A DNA stretch of 64,000 nucleotides from Sphagnum magellanicum (Eukaryota > Streptophyta > Sphagnopsida > Sphagnales > Sphagnaceae), in NCBI GenBank assembly GCA_021904315.1, contig CM038910.1:3348001-3412000 (forward strand), given 5' to 3'. Numbering within the stretch: position 1 is the stretch's first letter; every line of letters begins with the position of its first letter. Positions 19,441 to 30,090 of this stretch are shown here, one piece after another. A program made the translations under genes and the position numbers. The notes below the pieces were generated by a model. It worked only from the letters and a program-made list of their open reading frames with translations. It had not been told where the DNA came from and did no database searches.

Positions 19441-19905
19441 GGAAATAGCGGCTACTTTGGAAGCTTCGTAATCAGGCAAAGACTAGAAAAACTATCAATT
19501 CTAGTAACAAGTACCACAAATGCCAAAAACCTTTTGCAAATTCGAACAAAGAAACTCCATAGTCAAGCAAAGACCAAACAAGTTACTAGTTCTAGCAATA
19601 GTTAACACAAATGTTGAAAACTTCTTACAACTTGGAACAAAGAAGTTTTGCAGTTAAGCAAAGAACAAACAAGCTACTAGTTCTAACAACAATCACCACA
19701 TATGTCAAAAGCCTTTTACAATTTGGAACAAAGAAATTTTGTAATCAAGAAAAGACTAAACAAGCTACTAATTTTAAAACAATGACCACATATGCCAAAA
19801 GCTTCTTACAGCTTGGAACAAAAAGCTTCATAATTGAACAAAGACTAAACAAGCTACTAGAAGTTCTAATAACAGTCACCACGAATGCTAAAAACCTTCA
19901 TCTTG
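19441..19905. repeat. ~90-bp tandem repeat, about five copies
   Basis: The unit contains 'cttacaacttggaacaaag', 'ttgtaatcaagcaaagac', 'aaacaagctactag' and 'aacaatcaccaca'. Because the period is divisible by three, a 138-residue plus-strand frame (19611-20027) reads through as a ~30-residue repeat (YxKSLLQxGTKxF...). I regard this as a translated satellite, although a low-complexity protein cannot be strictly excluded. Confidence 0.8.
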
Positions 19906-21320
19906 CCCCACCTTGGAAACAAAACACAAGTGGGTACAATGTGACTAACAATACACAAGAATCACATATGCTGAAATTTTTTGCCGTCCCCAACCTTGGA
20001 AACAAAATGCAAGTGGATACAAAATGATTAATGCATAAGAACAAGAGTTGGTTGCTCTTTCACAATTCCTTCTAGTGTTGACAACTAGTGTGCATTTTCA
20101 CATTCTCACCCAAAATGTAAACAAAAAGAAGTCTGTTGAAGGAGGAAGTTCCAAAACCACCTACCATTTTGGAATTCTTCACTTGGATCTAGATTCACCA
20201 TGCTCCCCTGACAAGAAACGATTCTTTTGAAAAATCCACTAGCTAGTAGGGGGCATTCATAACTCAATGTTCTGTCGATGCTTTGATAATAATGAAAGTT
20301 GTAAAAACAAAAAAGAGGATGCGAAAAATGAAGGAGATAGAAAAAATAGACATGCAAACAAAAAACAAAAAAGCCTAAACACAAAATATAAATTACAAAA
20401 ACCCTAACCTTAAAATAGGTTACAAATTGGATGTCAAAAGGATATATGTTTAGATTTTGTGAGATACCCTTTGCATATATCCCCTTCAGGTTGGGTTTGG
20501 TTGCACATATATATATATATATATATATATCATGTTTGATACTCGGTAAATACCCGGTGGTGAGTTAAATACCCGCCCAATGCTAGTACTAACCAATGTT
20601 GGTTGGTTATTAAAAATTGACTTGGTTATCAATCAGGGTCTGGGTTTGGATATTGAATACACTACTTGCCGATTCTATTTACAAGTAATACCCGACCTAA
20701 ACCTATCCGACCTGTTATTAAAATTTTCACACCTTGTCAGAATACCTTGTTGGTAGGGTATCGATATAAAAAAATCAATACCCTACTAATACCTTGATGG
20801 GACAGCTTAGACCTACATAGGTCGGTTATTAAGTTTCATCCAAATCTTTTCATCCTTTATATTTTTTCATCCAACTACATTCATCCATTTAAGGTTTCAC
20901 TTTTCACATTTGCCCTAACCCTAAAATCTTAAACCCTAAACTAGAAATCTACCTTCCATCTGTTGTTTCATTTTTGTCACCTTAATTTTACTTTTGGTGA
21001 TGCTTTCCTACTTTCTATTAGGACTCAAGACAAATTTTTGTGTTTATGTTTAACTTGGTTAGCCAACTATAATTGTTGGTTATGTTTTCCTTTTAATGTT
21101 TTTGTGATTGTTGGTTCAATTCTTTGAAGGATAGATATTGAAACATGGGTTGGATGCATAATGGAAGTGTTTTTTTCCAACTTGTGACAATCAAACTCCT
21201 TTATGCATTAGTAAATAAGCACATTGATACTCTTTCTATTTTTGATGTCTTGGATCTAAATTTCATTTGGATTTCTTTAAAGGCCATTTTTTTTTTGTGC
21301 CAAAGTCTGTTTGCATGAAG
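19906..21320. other. Non-coding stretch with an (AT)n microsatellite
   Basis: Holds an (AT) run at 20506-20530. Downstream, about 20530-20830 has repeated words such as 'aataccc', 'cggtaaatacccg' and 'acctatccgacct', without clear periodicity. No gene seen. Confidence 0.5.
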
Positions 21321-21479
21321 TTTTTCAACGTTTTGAGTTTTGAAGTTCCTCAAAGTTCATCTTCTATCTATCACAATCTCTTTGCAAGAATTTGGGAAGG
21401 TTTCTAAGTTATGAAGTTCATCATAGGTCACATTGTTTTGTCTACCATAGTAGTTGTCTATTGAGTCATTTTGAAACTC

Positions 21480-21890
21480 CTCAAAGCTCTTGTTTGCCAA
21501 TGTTTGTCTCAAAGTTCTTGTCTATAAGTGTGTTTCAAAGCTCATGTCTGCTAGTGTCTATCCCAAAGCTCTTGTCTACCTATGTCTGTCTCAAAGTCCT
21601 ATCTACTAGTGTGTCTCAAAGCTCTTGTTTACCTGTGTATGTTTCAAAGTTCATGTCTACCAGTGTGTTTCCAAATTCTTATTTCCATTTGTATGTCTCA
21701 AAGCTTTTGTCTACCAACTGTGTGTTTCAAAGTTCCTATCTATTTTATCTGTGTCAAAGTTCTTGTCTACCATTGTATGTCTCAAAGCTCTTATCTACCA
21801 ATTGTGTGGCTCAAAACTCCTATCTACTTTTGTTTGCATCAAAGTTCTTGTCTACTAGTGTATGTCTCAAAGCTTCTGTCTACCACTATT
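21480..21890. repeat. ~29-bp minisatellite (TGTCTACCAGTGTGTTTCAAAG-like)
   Basis: About 13 copies of 'gtctcaaagctcttgtctac' plus 'cagtgtat', alternating between slightly different forms. Open frames on the plus strand here (up to 175 residues, with words like QSSCLPVYVSKFLST) are translated repeats. Confidence 0.85.
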
Positions 21891-22040
21891 TGTTTACAGG
21901 AATTTTGGACGATTTATGAATTTTGAAATTCATCACAAGCATGCTTTACTCTAACATATAATATTTGCAAAAGTGTATCAAACGTTATGAATTTTAAAGC
22001 TCCTCAAAGCTCATCTTTTATGTGCCACAATTTGTTTACA

Positions 22041-22838
22041 AGCACAATCATAGTTAGGGTACACAAAAGGAATGTCTCACCTCAAAATCACTCACATGAC
22101 ACTACTTTGAATGACCACTATGTTTACCGATTCATTTATTTTGGTGATTTTTTTTTTTCATTTAATACTCAATTTTTTTGTGATTGAAATGGTTGTGAAT
22201 GTTTGTGATTTGGATGATTTAAACATGTCCTAAAATGTCCTTGAACATGTTTCAAGAATGTTGTCCCACTACGCAATTTTATTGAAAAAAAATCAATAGG
22301 AATAACAATATTTGTTCAAATTGATTCATATTTTAACCACAAATAAAATAAATTATGTTCTACATGATGGCATAAAAATTTGGTAATATAAAAAACTAGA
22401 TGTTTTGGAATTAATACTAGAATCTTGAATTTTTTTCATCAAAAGGGCTACATTAGTAAAGACAATTATATTAATTATAATAATAAATAATTTACATTCC
22501 AAAGGTTTAAGGGGAAATATAGGAGATGTGGATCTAAAAACAATGACATTTTTTAATGTTTTTATTAAGACTTTGGCACTCCAGACGAAAGATCGTCAAT
22601 CTAGAAATGTCTTAGAGTCTTGGGTTCCTTTATGGTTTATGCTTCAAAAGGACATCCAAAATTTGTTTAATTGTTTTCAAAATTTGTAGCACTTTTTGGT
22701 TTAAATGACATACATGGCATCCTTTCATTGTTTCACATCTCAAAACATGATTTGGTCTTAAGATTCAGGACTCAGGACACAAGACAATCTTGTATACTTC
22801 ATGGTTCATGTTGTGGTACCCCAACCGTGATTGTACCC
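22041..22838. mobile_element. ~800-bp non-autonomous TIR element, copy 1
   Basis: Left end 'gcacaatcatagttagggta' and right end (reverse complement) 'gggtacaatcacggttgggg' form inverted repeats. The interior matches, in reverse complement, the interior of the element at 59557-60363 over several hundred bases ('cacaattttattg'-type, 'accacaaata', 'tttacattccaaagg'). The flanks are satellite monomer on both sides ('tttgtttac' | element | 'gcatgaaatttggaagg'), which fits insertion into the array. No transposase is encoded. The target duplication is unclear. Confidence 0.7.
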
Positions 22839-23478
22839 TTGCATGAAATTTGGAAGGTTTCTGAGTTTTTAAGTTCACCACAAGTCACATTCTACTATCT
22901 ACCACAAATTGTGCATAAGTATTTTTAGGTTCTAAGTTCTGAAGCTTCCCAAAGCTCATCTTTTATATGCTATAATATGCATGAATTTTGGAAGGTTTTT
23001 GAGTTCTTAAGTTCATCATAGGTCACATGGTTTTGTCTACCATAGTTTGTGCATAAGTATTTTAAGGTTTTGAGTTTTCAAGCTCCTCAAAGCTCCTCTT
23101 TTGTATGCCATAATATATTTGCAAGAATTTTGGAAGGTTTTTGAGTTCTTAAGTTCATCAAAAGTCACATTGTTCCACTTGTTAAAGTTTGTGCATAAGT
23201 ATGTTAAGGTTCTAAGTTGTAAAGTTCTTCCAAAGTTCATGTTCTATTTGCCAGGTGTAATATATTTGCATGAAGTTTGGAAGTTCATCACAGGTCATGT
23301 TCTGTCTATCACAATTTGTGCATGAATTGTTTTAGGGTTACATTGTGTTTTGAAGTTCATTAAAGGACATATTACAAAATTCCTTAGTGTTTTTTATTTC
23401 AAAACCAGATTCTTTACATTGTTAATCAAAGTGGAAATGGTAGATCAGACTAAAACATTTGATTTAAATGAACATATA

Positions 23479-23906
23479 GGGTGCAGTCATGCTAATAGGA
23501 GCCAAAATCAATCATAACCACTGCTTAATTATGTGTTTTTTACACCAAATTTTTTTAAAAAGAATTTTAACTTGAAAATAATTTTAAAATTCTACACATT
23601 ATCAAATCTTATATCTTATTCTATAAATTTTCAAAATATGAAATTATTTCATTAACATTTGGACCTTCAAAAGTAATGTAAAAGGACTTGTAACCATTAA
23701 TATTAAGCAATAAAACGACTTGTAAATGGATTTGAAAAACTTTGAAAATGGCATTTTTTGGAAAGTTTTTAACACAAACCAAATAGTATAAATAATTTTT
23801 TAAATATTTTAAAATATTTTTAAAAGATTTTTTGAGAGTATTCCAAAAATATTCCAAAAAAGTCATTTAGGGTGCACCAATGGTTCCTATTAGCCTATTT
23901 GCACCC
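23479..23906. mobile_element. 428-bp MITE with 26-bp terminal inverted repeats
   Basis: Left 'gggtgcagtcatgctaatag' and right (reverse complement) 'gggtgcaaataggctaatag', each followed by GAGCCA or GAACCA. AT-rich, non-coding interior. The TIR start GGGTGCA(A/G)TCAT resembles the ends of the ~800-bp TIR elements (GGTGCAATCATGATTGGGG), so they may share a transposase. No clean target duplication is visible. Confidence 0.7.
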
Positions 23907-24289
23907 ATCTACATGATGCTTCTAATTTTAATTGGTGATGCTTGAGAACTTACTTGAGGATTCAAGGCCATAGGTTGGTTCAATTTCAACACCAAGTGGA
24001 CCTCCACTTTTGAAATCATAGTAACCCCAACTTATTTGGATGTAAAAGCAAAAACAACATAAGAGGTACTGAAGACTCAATTTATCCTAAATAAAAAGAA
24101 ATGGGTCCCTCATCACTGGTTGTCTCTTCCTTGGCATTTTTTTTTGGAAAATGATGACAAAAAACAAGATCTTGTATTACTTCAAACCATGTGTTGTGTT
24201 GTTTGCCATTTTGTTTATTAAACTTACAATTATAATAATAATACCAAAAGGAGGAAAGGTTTGATTTTTTACAACTAGTAGCATGGGAC

Positions 24290-26290
24290 TACTTTTATGA
24301 AGAAGTATATTCTTATTAAGCATCCAGCTGCTTGGCACATGTGGAAAAGTGCCAATGTGGCTTTTGATCTAAAGGAACCGCACCGGGAAAAGTCCAAGAA
24401 GAGATTTACTATTGGCTACGGGGCCATCATAGAACATTTTGGGAGTGTTAATCCTTACAAGAAGGATGACGCACAACAACAAAAATTTATGGAGGACTTG
24501 TTGTTTGTGGCCAAAGTTTACCTACATATCTCAATTGTTGAAAGTTAATGGCTAAGGCGCTTGGTCATGCGATAAAATCCACAAATTGTGTTTCCAAATT
24601 GGAAGCAAATGGTTAAACATGCCATTCCTTGATTGGTGGCTAAGACCATGGAACAATATGTAATGTTGGCTTTGGATTCATGTGTTATTGTAACAACCTC
24701 ATTTGACTTGTGGGTGTCAAGAACTGGACATGACACACTTGCACTTGTATTAATTTCATATACTCACAATGGGTGCCTTACCATGTGAGAGTGGGACTTT
24801 TTGAAGCCATTGATACGTTTGGAGTTGTAATGGCAATGCAAGTGAAGGAGCTTCTATGATTATACAACCTAGTAGACAAACTAATAACTTATGTGAAAGA
24901 CAAGGGTGGTAATCTTTCCACCCTTGCTCGGGTTCTTACTTCTATGGTTAGCTATGGTCCTTTGGCACTTGTAGTTCCTTGGTAGGGATCATGTTTTGGC
25001 CATGCTCTTAGTGAAGCATGCAAGTATGTTTGTGTAGAGTTTTGGGAGGTCAACTTGAAGGCCACTTAATTTGCCTTATAGAAAACTATTACATGGACTA
25101 AGAAGTCCGACAAAGGGTGGAGTGAATGGTAGAGGGCATGCCTTGATGCTAAGCTCTCCCATTGAAAATTTAAAAAACTAATGAAAACTAGGTTCATTAG
25201 TAAAGTGATTTTGTTTCAAGAGAGCTTGAAATATTAAGATGCCATCAATCTATGCTATGGGACGTAAGAGCCTCAAGAACTACAAGGACGTGTGCCAGAT
25301 GCACACACATGGGCAATTTACAAAGTGGTTGCTAAAACAATGTTTCCCGTTGTGAAGCAATGTATCTTCAATCAAACCAAAGGATACTGGTTACTTTCTG
25401 ATGCCCTAAATGCCACCCTTTCAATTAGTGTGTGTTTGCAAAATCATATTCAATAATTTGAAATTACCACCCTCAATTTTGTCAAGGGGGATTTTGAATC
25501 TAAACTAGGGGCTTGTGGGTGTATGATGGTAGAAATTCAAGCTACTTTGGCTCCATTTTTGGCATTTGCATCTAACTACGATGCTAGCAAGGCTCACAAC
25601 ATGTTAGCACTGATGTTGGACCGACATTTTAAATCATTTGATGTAGTGAAAACATTTGTTGGACGAGAAAAAGTGATACAAATGGTGGCAGAATATGATA
25701 GCAAAACTTTGCTACCTTTGTTGGTGGTTGCTTTTTGATTTTTGAATCTGAACTTTGATGCCTAACTAAAAAAACACTAGTTGATGGCAATAAGGATTCC
25801 ATCTTTGGGGCAGTGACCTTAAATGAGGTCACTTTGCATGGGTTGCTGATAAATGAATTGAACTTGTTTCACCATTTGCATGTGAAGCCAAAGGATTCTA
25901 TGATGCCCTTAACTTGGTGGAAGATCCATGAAGCACAATTTTCAAATGTATCTTTTGTGGCTCAACAAATTTTGGGGATTCATGGGTCCTAGATCAAAAC
26001 TAAAAGAACTTTTAGAATAGCTAGAGTTTTGACTAGTCTTCGACATTGCAAGCTAGGAATTGACAATCTTGGCAAACTTGTGATGATCATGAAAAATTGG
26101 TCAATTGATGCAAAAGCAAACTACCCATGAGAAGGGCAATCCATTGATGAATTTTTAATGGAAGAAGTGAGTATCATTTATGAAAATGATACAATATTAA
26201 ATGCAATTGGTTACTTCACTGTTGATCATGAGTTGGAGTTGATAGATATGAATGTTTATGAACACTTTACTCTACTTTTTGAAAACTAGC
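24290..26290 (+). pseudogene. hAT-type transposase remnant B, nearly full length
   Basis: Pieces in order: N-terminal HPAAWHMWKSANVAFDLKEP (24320) and NPYKKDDAQQQKFMEDLLFV; the core LFEAIDTFGVVMAMQVKELL, YVKDKGGNLSTLARVLTSMV, GSCFGHALSEACKY and EVNLKAT (24790-25070); WWDACLDAKLSH-like, then ACKVV/TMFPVVKQCIFNQTKGYW; MMVEIQATLAPFLAFASNYD with NMLALMLDRHFKSFD (25523-25660); and the C-terminal dimerisation region AQQILGIHGS, KTKRTFRIARVLTSLRHCKL and GIDNLGKLVMIMKNW (25960-26100). At least a dozen stops and frameshifts inactivate it. The same family as remnant A, in opposite orientation. No TIRs were recognised. Confidence 0.85.
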
Positions 26291-27070
26291 TTTACCATTA
26301 GTAGGATGCTTGAGATGCCATCTTTAATAATTGGATGTATTAGTTAGCTATGCTAGCTACTTCTCAATATGCATGGGATCAGCTCCCATGTTTCCAATTT
26401 TCACTAAGTCAATAAAATGTCCAATGCCCCATGCACATTTGTTTTGAAACTTACTACTATATTTGCCATCTATTCTGTTTTTAAGTTTTACATTTTAACA
26501 ACCAACTTGGCTTGAATTTGATTAATTAGATAATAAAAATTAGGTCTATGATTTGTAGATCAAAGCTTAATATTCCCACCTCATAATTTGTAATGTTGGT
26601 TGATTACAGGTGATGAAGATATTTATGTATGCATTGCAAAACTATTGAAGTTCGAAACAACTATAATTATGTTTGCTGCCCATAATTGGTTCCATTAGTT
26701 ATTCATATATATATATATTTTTTTTTATGACTATTTTTCTACCCCATGGTGTTGGTTGATTTTTTTTTTTGACAAGGTTGTGTGGAAGTGTTTATTTTAC
26801 AGTGATCAACAATTGGAGCTTTTTGGCCAACTTTGCCTCTACCTATACATTTAAATGGATCTAGTATTTTTTTTTCTCATTGTAATTTCTTTATGTAGTA
26901 GGATACTTTGAAATGCTACAAGGAAATGATATAGGTTTTGTCTTTGAGAAATAGTAACATTATTTTTTTGTTAATTTATATAGATGGTATCTTCATTCTA
27001 ATATTTGTAACTTAGTCTCTCTATGGTAATATGTCTAGTATTTCTTTAGTCTTCATCAAGTTTTTTAAAA
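26291..27070. other. Non-coding stretch
   Basis: AT-rich; an (AT) run near 26707 and several T runs. No reading frame. The last five bases before the LTR element (27071-27075, cacat) are its target duplication. Confidence 0.5.
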
Positions 27071-27399
27071 CACATTGGTAGATGTGAAATTTAATTTTTG
27101 TAAAATTATTTCACACTACTATAACAACAAATTTACATTTCACATCACTATTAAAAATCTTGTTGTTTGCAACCAATCACTATGCAACTGACATGCAATT
27201 GGTTGTTGTTTGCAACTATAAATTTGATATTGTATAATTCTTCATCCATATAATTATGTGTGCAACTAACGTGCAACTAAATGTGTACAACATGGAGACG
27301 TGTCATAAAAATGATGGCCTAAATTTATACATACTTAAATTATTATACTTAATATATCTACATAGGCTATGTATAATAATATTATGTGCCTTTAATACT

Positions 27400-27776
27400 A
27401 AGGTTAACCCCATGCTAACTTAGGCTAACTTAAACTAACCTAAGTTAAAATAACCATGGCTAAATTTATTAGGCTAAAATATTTATGGTTAAATTAAATT
27501 AGTCTAAAACTAACCATGGCTAAATTTACGAAGCTAAACTAATTATTGCTAAATTAACTATGGTTAAATTAAGTTAGGCCAAACTAATTATTGCTAAATT
27601 AACTATGGCTAAATTAAGTTAGGCCAAACTAATTATGGCTAAATTAAATTAGGCCAAACCAATTATGGCTAAATAAAGTTAAACTAAAATATTTATGGCT
27701 AAACTAAATTAAGTTAAAATTGAAAAATGGCTAAATTAAACTAAATTAAATTAAATTAAATTAAACTAAACTAAAC
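27400..27776. repeat. GGCTAAATTAAGTTAGG minisatellite in the CACTA interior
   Basis: Imperfect repeats of about 28-31 bp: 'tatggctaaattaagttagg' followed by 'ccaaactaatta'. At the 3' side it degrades to 5-bp (TTAAA/TAAAC)n. Non-coding. Confidence 0.8.
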
Positions 27777-28137
27777 CATGGTTTAAACATATATTGCAAG
27801 GTTTTTAATTTTATTTGTTAAATTTATTTAAATATTTTTTTGGCAAGTAAAATTATTTTATTTTATTTTATTTGGAATTTTTTTCAGAAAATATAGATTT
27901 GATTGAACAAAAAATTATTCAGAATCAATTAATATGATAATATCAAAATTTATAATAAATATTCATAATTATCAATTAAACATTTATTATAATTATAGTG
28001 ATAATCGATTATATATATAATATCAACATGTATTATATATTTAAATTTTATTATTGATGTTAAAATATTAATGTAAATAAGCTACACAAAATTAACCTAC
28101 AAGTACACAACCATTATAAGCTAATTACTAATTTAAA

Positions 28138-28590
28138 CTATATAATAATGTTTAAATCAATTTTCATTAAGTAATCATAATTATTAAAAAATTCTATAAT
28201 CATCTTTGAAGTGCAAAAGAAAAGGAATAATGAAAAATTTAACAAGAAGAAAATAAGAAAATAAGTTTCCAAGTTAGAAAACGTTTTTCTTTTTCTTTTC
28301 TTTGGAACCCTCCAACTTTCAAACCTCATAACTTTTTTATTTATTATTCATTTTAAATGATTTAAAATGCTATAGGAACGCCATCTGAAGTTCTACAAAT
28401 CATGGTGGAACTTTAATAGCAAAAAAACACCATAAAAGGAACTTTCTGGGTGTTTAAGAATTGGCCTTTATAATGTTCAATGGTTTTTGTTTTGAGTTTT
28501 TGACCCCCTTTACTTTGGGGGGCCATAATTTTCTCATTTCTAATTTGTTTTCAACAGTTCTTAGTGTGTTAGATGCGCCAAAAGGAGGGC
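28138..28590 (-). repeat. CACTA-internal segment shared with 58.2-58.7 kb, inverted
   Basis: The minus strand here matches the plus strand at 58236-58740 ('aaagttatgaggtttgaaag', 'agttatggccccccaaagta', 'ttgttgctat'). Both copies are non-coding; the minus-strand ORFs have no recognisable domain. Confidence 0.8.
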
Positions 28591-30071
28591 TTCAAGTTTT
28601 GTTTGGACACTAGAAGCAACAAAACCTTCCCCTGGCTGCTATACTCTAATATATTAGTTTCATTTAATATGCAACTAAATTGGTTTATGAAGTGTGCAGT
28701 GGAATTTTTTATCCCATATCCTTTGGCTTCCAATTCTATTTGGCCCAATATATAAGTAAGAGCAATAACTTTGTAAGAACCAAACACCAAGTGCCATTGG
28801 GGATGAGTAAATAAATAAAGCTTGACCTTTATGAAATGGTTAATTTTAAAAATTAAATTAAATTATTCTAATTTTACCTTTATAGCCTAAACTTAGCTAT
28901 GTTCAACCTACTTACATACCTAGATAGACCTACTTATCTAATAGGGTGTAATAATTACCTACTTACCTAGGCAACACGTGTCAACATCATATTAGCCATA
29001 AATTGGACAACTTAAATTTTATTAATTAATATTTTAAAATTAAAAAATAGGTGGGCCTTAATTGCCTCGTGTCATCATATATTAAAAAAAGACACGTGTT
29101 AAATGGTCAATGGAGGTTCCATGGTGTGCCATGTGTCATCATCTTAGTGGCAAAAATTTTAATGATTGAAATTAATGCAATGAATTTTTTAATTTGAAAA
29201 CACAAAAATAATTAAATAGTGACACGTGTCCACAAGCTAGTTGTTTAATTTTTAAAAAAATTGTCATAATTTTTATTAGTTACATTATAGTTACAAGGAT
29301 AGTTGCACATAAGGTGCAACTACATTTGGATTAGTATGTATGGATGAACATGTATATTAGCACCGTATATATATGTTGCATACGTAGTGTCACATGTAAT
29401 TAAATGTCATGTGCAACTTGTTTTAAACAACTACACAAATTTGTAGTTGCATGTGTCGCATGCAACTGAATTTTAGTTGCAAATGATAGTTGCAAACCCA
29501 AAATTTCTAGTAGTGCATGCATACATTTAGTATTTATGTTGTGTTTCTCAACACACAACACTGCCATTCATTAAAACACCAAATTCATGGTCATTTCATA
29601 TAACCAAAATCTGCACTTAAGAATACATTGTAAAAAACTCCAGAAACAAGATTATAATTCATTTCATCATATTCGGATACTATAAACAATTTTCACAACA
29701 ATATGAACATAGAATTCACTACAAAAGTTTGTGCTTCTCTATATTACTATAAACATGAATCAAAATATAGCAAAATCCCATATTTTGTTGAAATAAATCC
29801 CAAAACAACAAATAAACTTGTCATGTATCAAACCAAAATCTGTGGTTTTCTAATCACAATTAACTATAGCTCCTCCTACTCTTCCCAAAACTCTATGTCT
29901 AAGAATTTCCTTTGTTTTCTAGAACTCTTTTCTTTTGAATTATCCCAAGTCACATCACCATGATCCAAAAACAACAAGAATTCAAAATTCAAACTAACAA
30001 AGTTCCTTGATTAGTCCCTATCCTAAATGCCTTGTCATCCAAAATCATGTACTCATCCTACCCTCTTAACA

Positions 30072-30090
30072 TTACCCCTTCTGTATTTTG
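30072..30090 (-). other. Candidate polypurine tract
   Basis: The minus strand reads AAAATACAGAAGGGGTAA immediately before the TGTTAAGAGG start of the 3' LTR. A purine-rich run in this place primes plus-strand synthesis in LTR retrotransposons. Confidence 0.65.

Larger units (their letters stand above)
21320..23345. repeat. ~123-bp satellite with an internal 29-bp expansion
   Basis: Monomers contain 'tttgcaagaattttggaagg', 'tttctgagttcttaagttca', 'tcataggtcacat', 'tgtctaccatagtttgtgca' and 'aagctcctcaaagctcatct'. Clear copies start near 21385, 22845, 22980 and 23110. Between 21480 and 21890 only a short sub-part is amplified (listed separately). A TIR element interrupts the array at 22041-22838. 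Confidence 0.75.
27146..29515. mobile_element. Non-autonomous CACTA element nested in the LTR
   Basis: Begins CACTATTAAAAATCTTG and ends (reverse complement) CACTACTAGAAATTTTGGG. These align as TIRs and continue into a shared 'tttgcaac' motif. Flanked by CAT on both sides (27143-27145 and 29516-29518); the other LTR has a single CAT at the same point (empty site). CACTA elements make 3-bp duplications. Subterminal regions are rich in 'agttgcaa(c/t)' words in both orientations, as is usual for transposase-binding subterminal repeats. No transposase is present. The interior includes a minisatellite and a segment shared with 58.2-58.7 kb. Confidence 0.9.
27076..30071 (-). repeat. 3' LTR, split by a CACTA element
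   Basis: 27076-27145 plus 29516-30071 align end to end with the other LTR (40834-41460) with scattered substitutions and small indels. The only large difference is the 2,370-bp insertion at 27146-29515, plus the 3-bp duplication. ORFs on the plus strand inside (for example 29703-29963, and 41090-41290 in the other LTR) are non-coding LTR sequence. Confidence 0.9.

Noticed and set aside
19611-20027. 138-residue repeat protein
   Set aside because: The ~90-bp satellite is divisible by three, so the frame stays open without selection.
21392-21926. 175-residue plus-strand ORF as a gene
   Set aside because: It is a translated 29-bp minisatellite; overlapping frames are equally open.
27114-27120. 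CACTACT at 27114 as the left end of the nested CACTA element
   Set aside because: The same sequence is present in the other LTR, so it is LTR sequence; the true end is at 27146, next to the CAT duplication.
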